DNA of 22,556 nt, taken from CAZGSN01 sp964371655. GTDB taxonomy: Bacteria; Desulfobacterota; Binatia; HRBIN30. The first letter of the stretch is position 1. Every line of letters starts with the position of its first letter. Position numbers and translations under genes: made by a program. The notes under the pieces were generated by a model. The model was not told where the DNA came from, ran no database searches, and saw only the letters and a program-made list of their open reading frames with translations. Of this stretch, positions 22,508-22,556 are shown piece after piece. The stretch lies in NCBI GenBank assembly GCA_964371655.1, contig CAYJOD010000101.1, positions 1 through 22,556 on the forward strand, given 5' to 3'.

Positions 22508-22556
22508 GCATGGCCGAAGAGGGATGCCTGCGCGGGGTCAACCGTGTTCTCGGCGG

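Noticed and set aside
22508..22556. Short minus-strand peptide ENTVDPAQASLFG at the window edge, resembling polymerase III alpha wording
   Set aside because: Too short, separated from dnaE2 by suspect homopolymers and not matching the DnaE2 region expected there.

Overview
The window looks like one contig end from an uncultured, GC-rich (roughly 60% or more) Gram-negative bacterium of the deltaproteobacteria-like or Candidatus Binatia kind. This is a weak inference from gene content: a DnaE2-type polymerase, a very large multi-PAS histidine kinase, many toxin-antitoxin modules and several dispersed palindromic repeats. I see no rRNA, convincing tRNA, CRISPR array, intact transposase or replication origin.

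Bases 1-9100 form an accessory island rich in remnants. It opens with the tail of an IS66-type transposase joined to a TOTE-type DEAD/DEAH helicase that has lost its middle. A Gp49/HigB-like toxin with an HTH antitoxin follows. Next comes a module that occurs twice in the same orientation, at 1551-2611 and 7792-8864. It contains a tandem-HTH XRE protein on the minus strand, a nearly invariant 30-base junction, and the 3' two thirds of a MoxR-like AAA+ ATPase on the plus strand without its Walker A part. Between the copies lie four plus-strand genes (a DUF7309/DUF6930-like protein, an unrecognised 195-residue protein, a DIP1984-like coiled-coil protein and a membrane-anchored AAA+ ATPase) and a MazF/ribbon-helix-helix toxin-antitoxin pair. 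A direct-repeat-bracketed cassette with toxin-antitoxin modules at its edges is the best candidate for an undescribed system.

Bases 9200-13050 carry a SNF2-family helicase with two SWIM zinc fingers, a decayed VapBC pair and a small zinc-ribbon protein. Bases 13346-17443 are one minus-strand gene for a 1365-residue sensor histidine kinase (eight membrane segments, four PAS, GAF, HisKA, HATPase) with no response regulator beside it.

Bases 17444-22556 mix ordinary genes with dispersed repeats. They hold a secreted protein of unknown function, an endonuclease/exonuclease/phosphatase-family protein and the C-terminal part of dnaE2. Two palindromes lie in exact inverted orientation near 17.8-18.0 kb. 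A short MITE-like element with terminal inverted repeats and an 11-base flanking direct repeat lies at 19.5 kb. The dnaE2 reading frame contains about four separate repeat insertions, all leaving the frame open to the family-typical C-terminus. The last 100 bases hold poly-C/poly-G runs that look like an assembly or sequencing artefact, so sequence beyond about 22450 should not be trusted.
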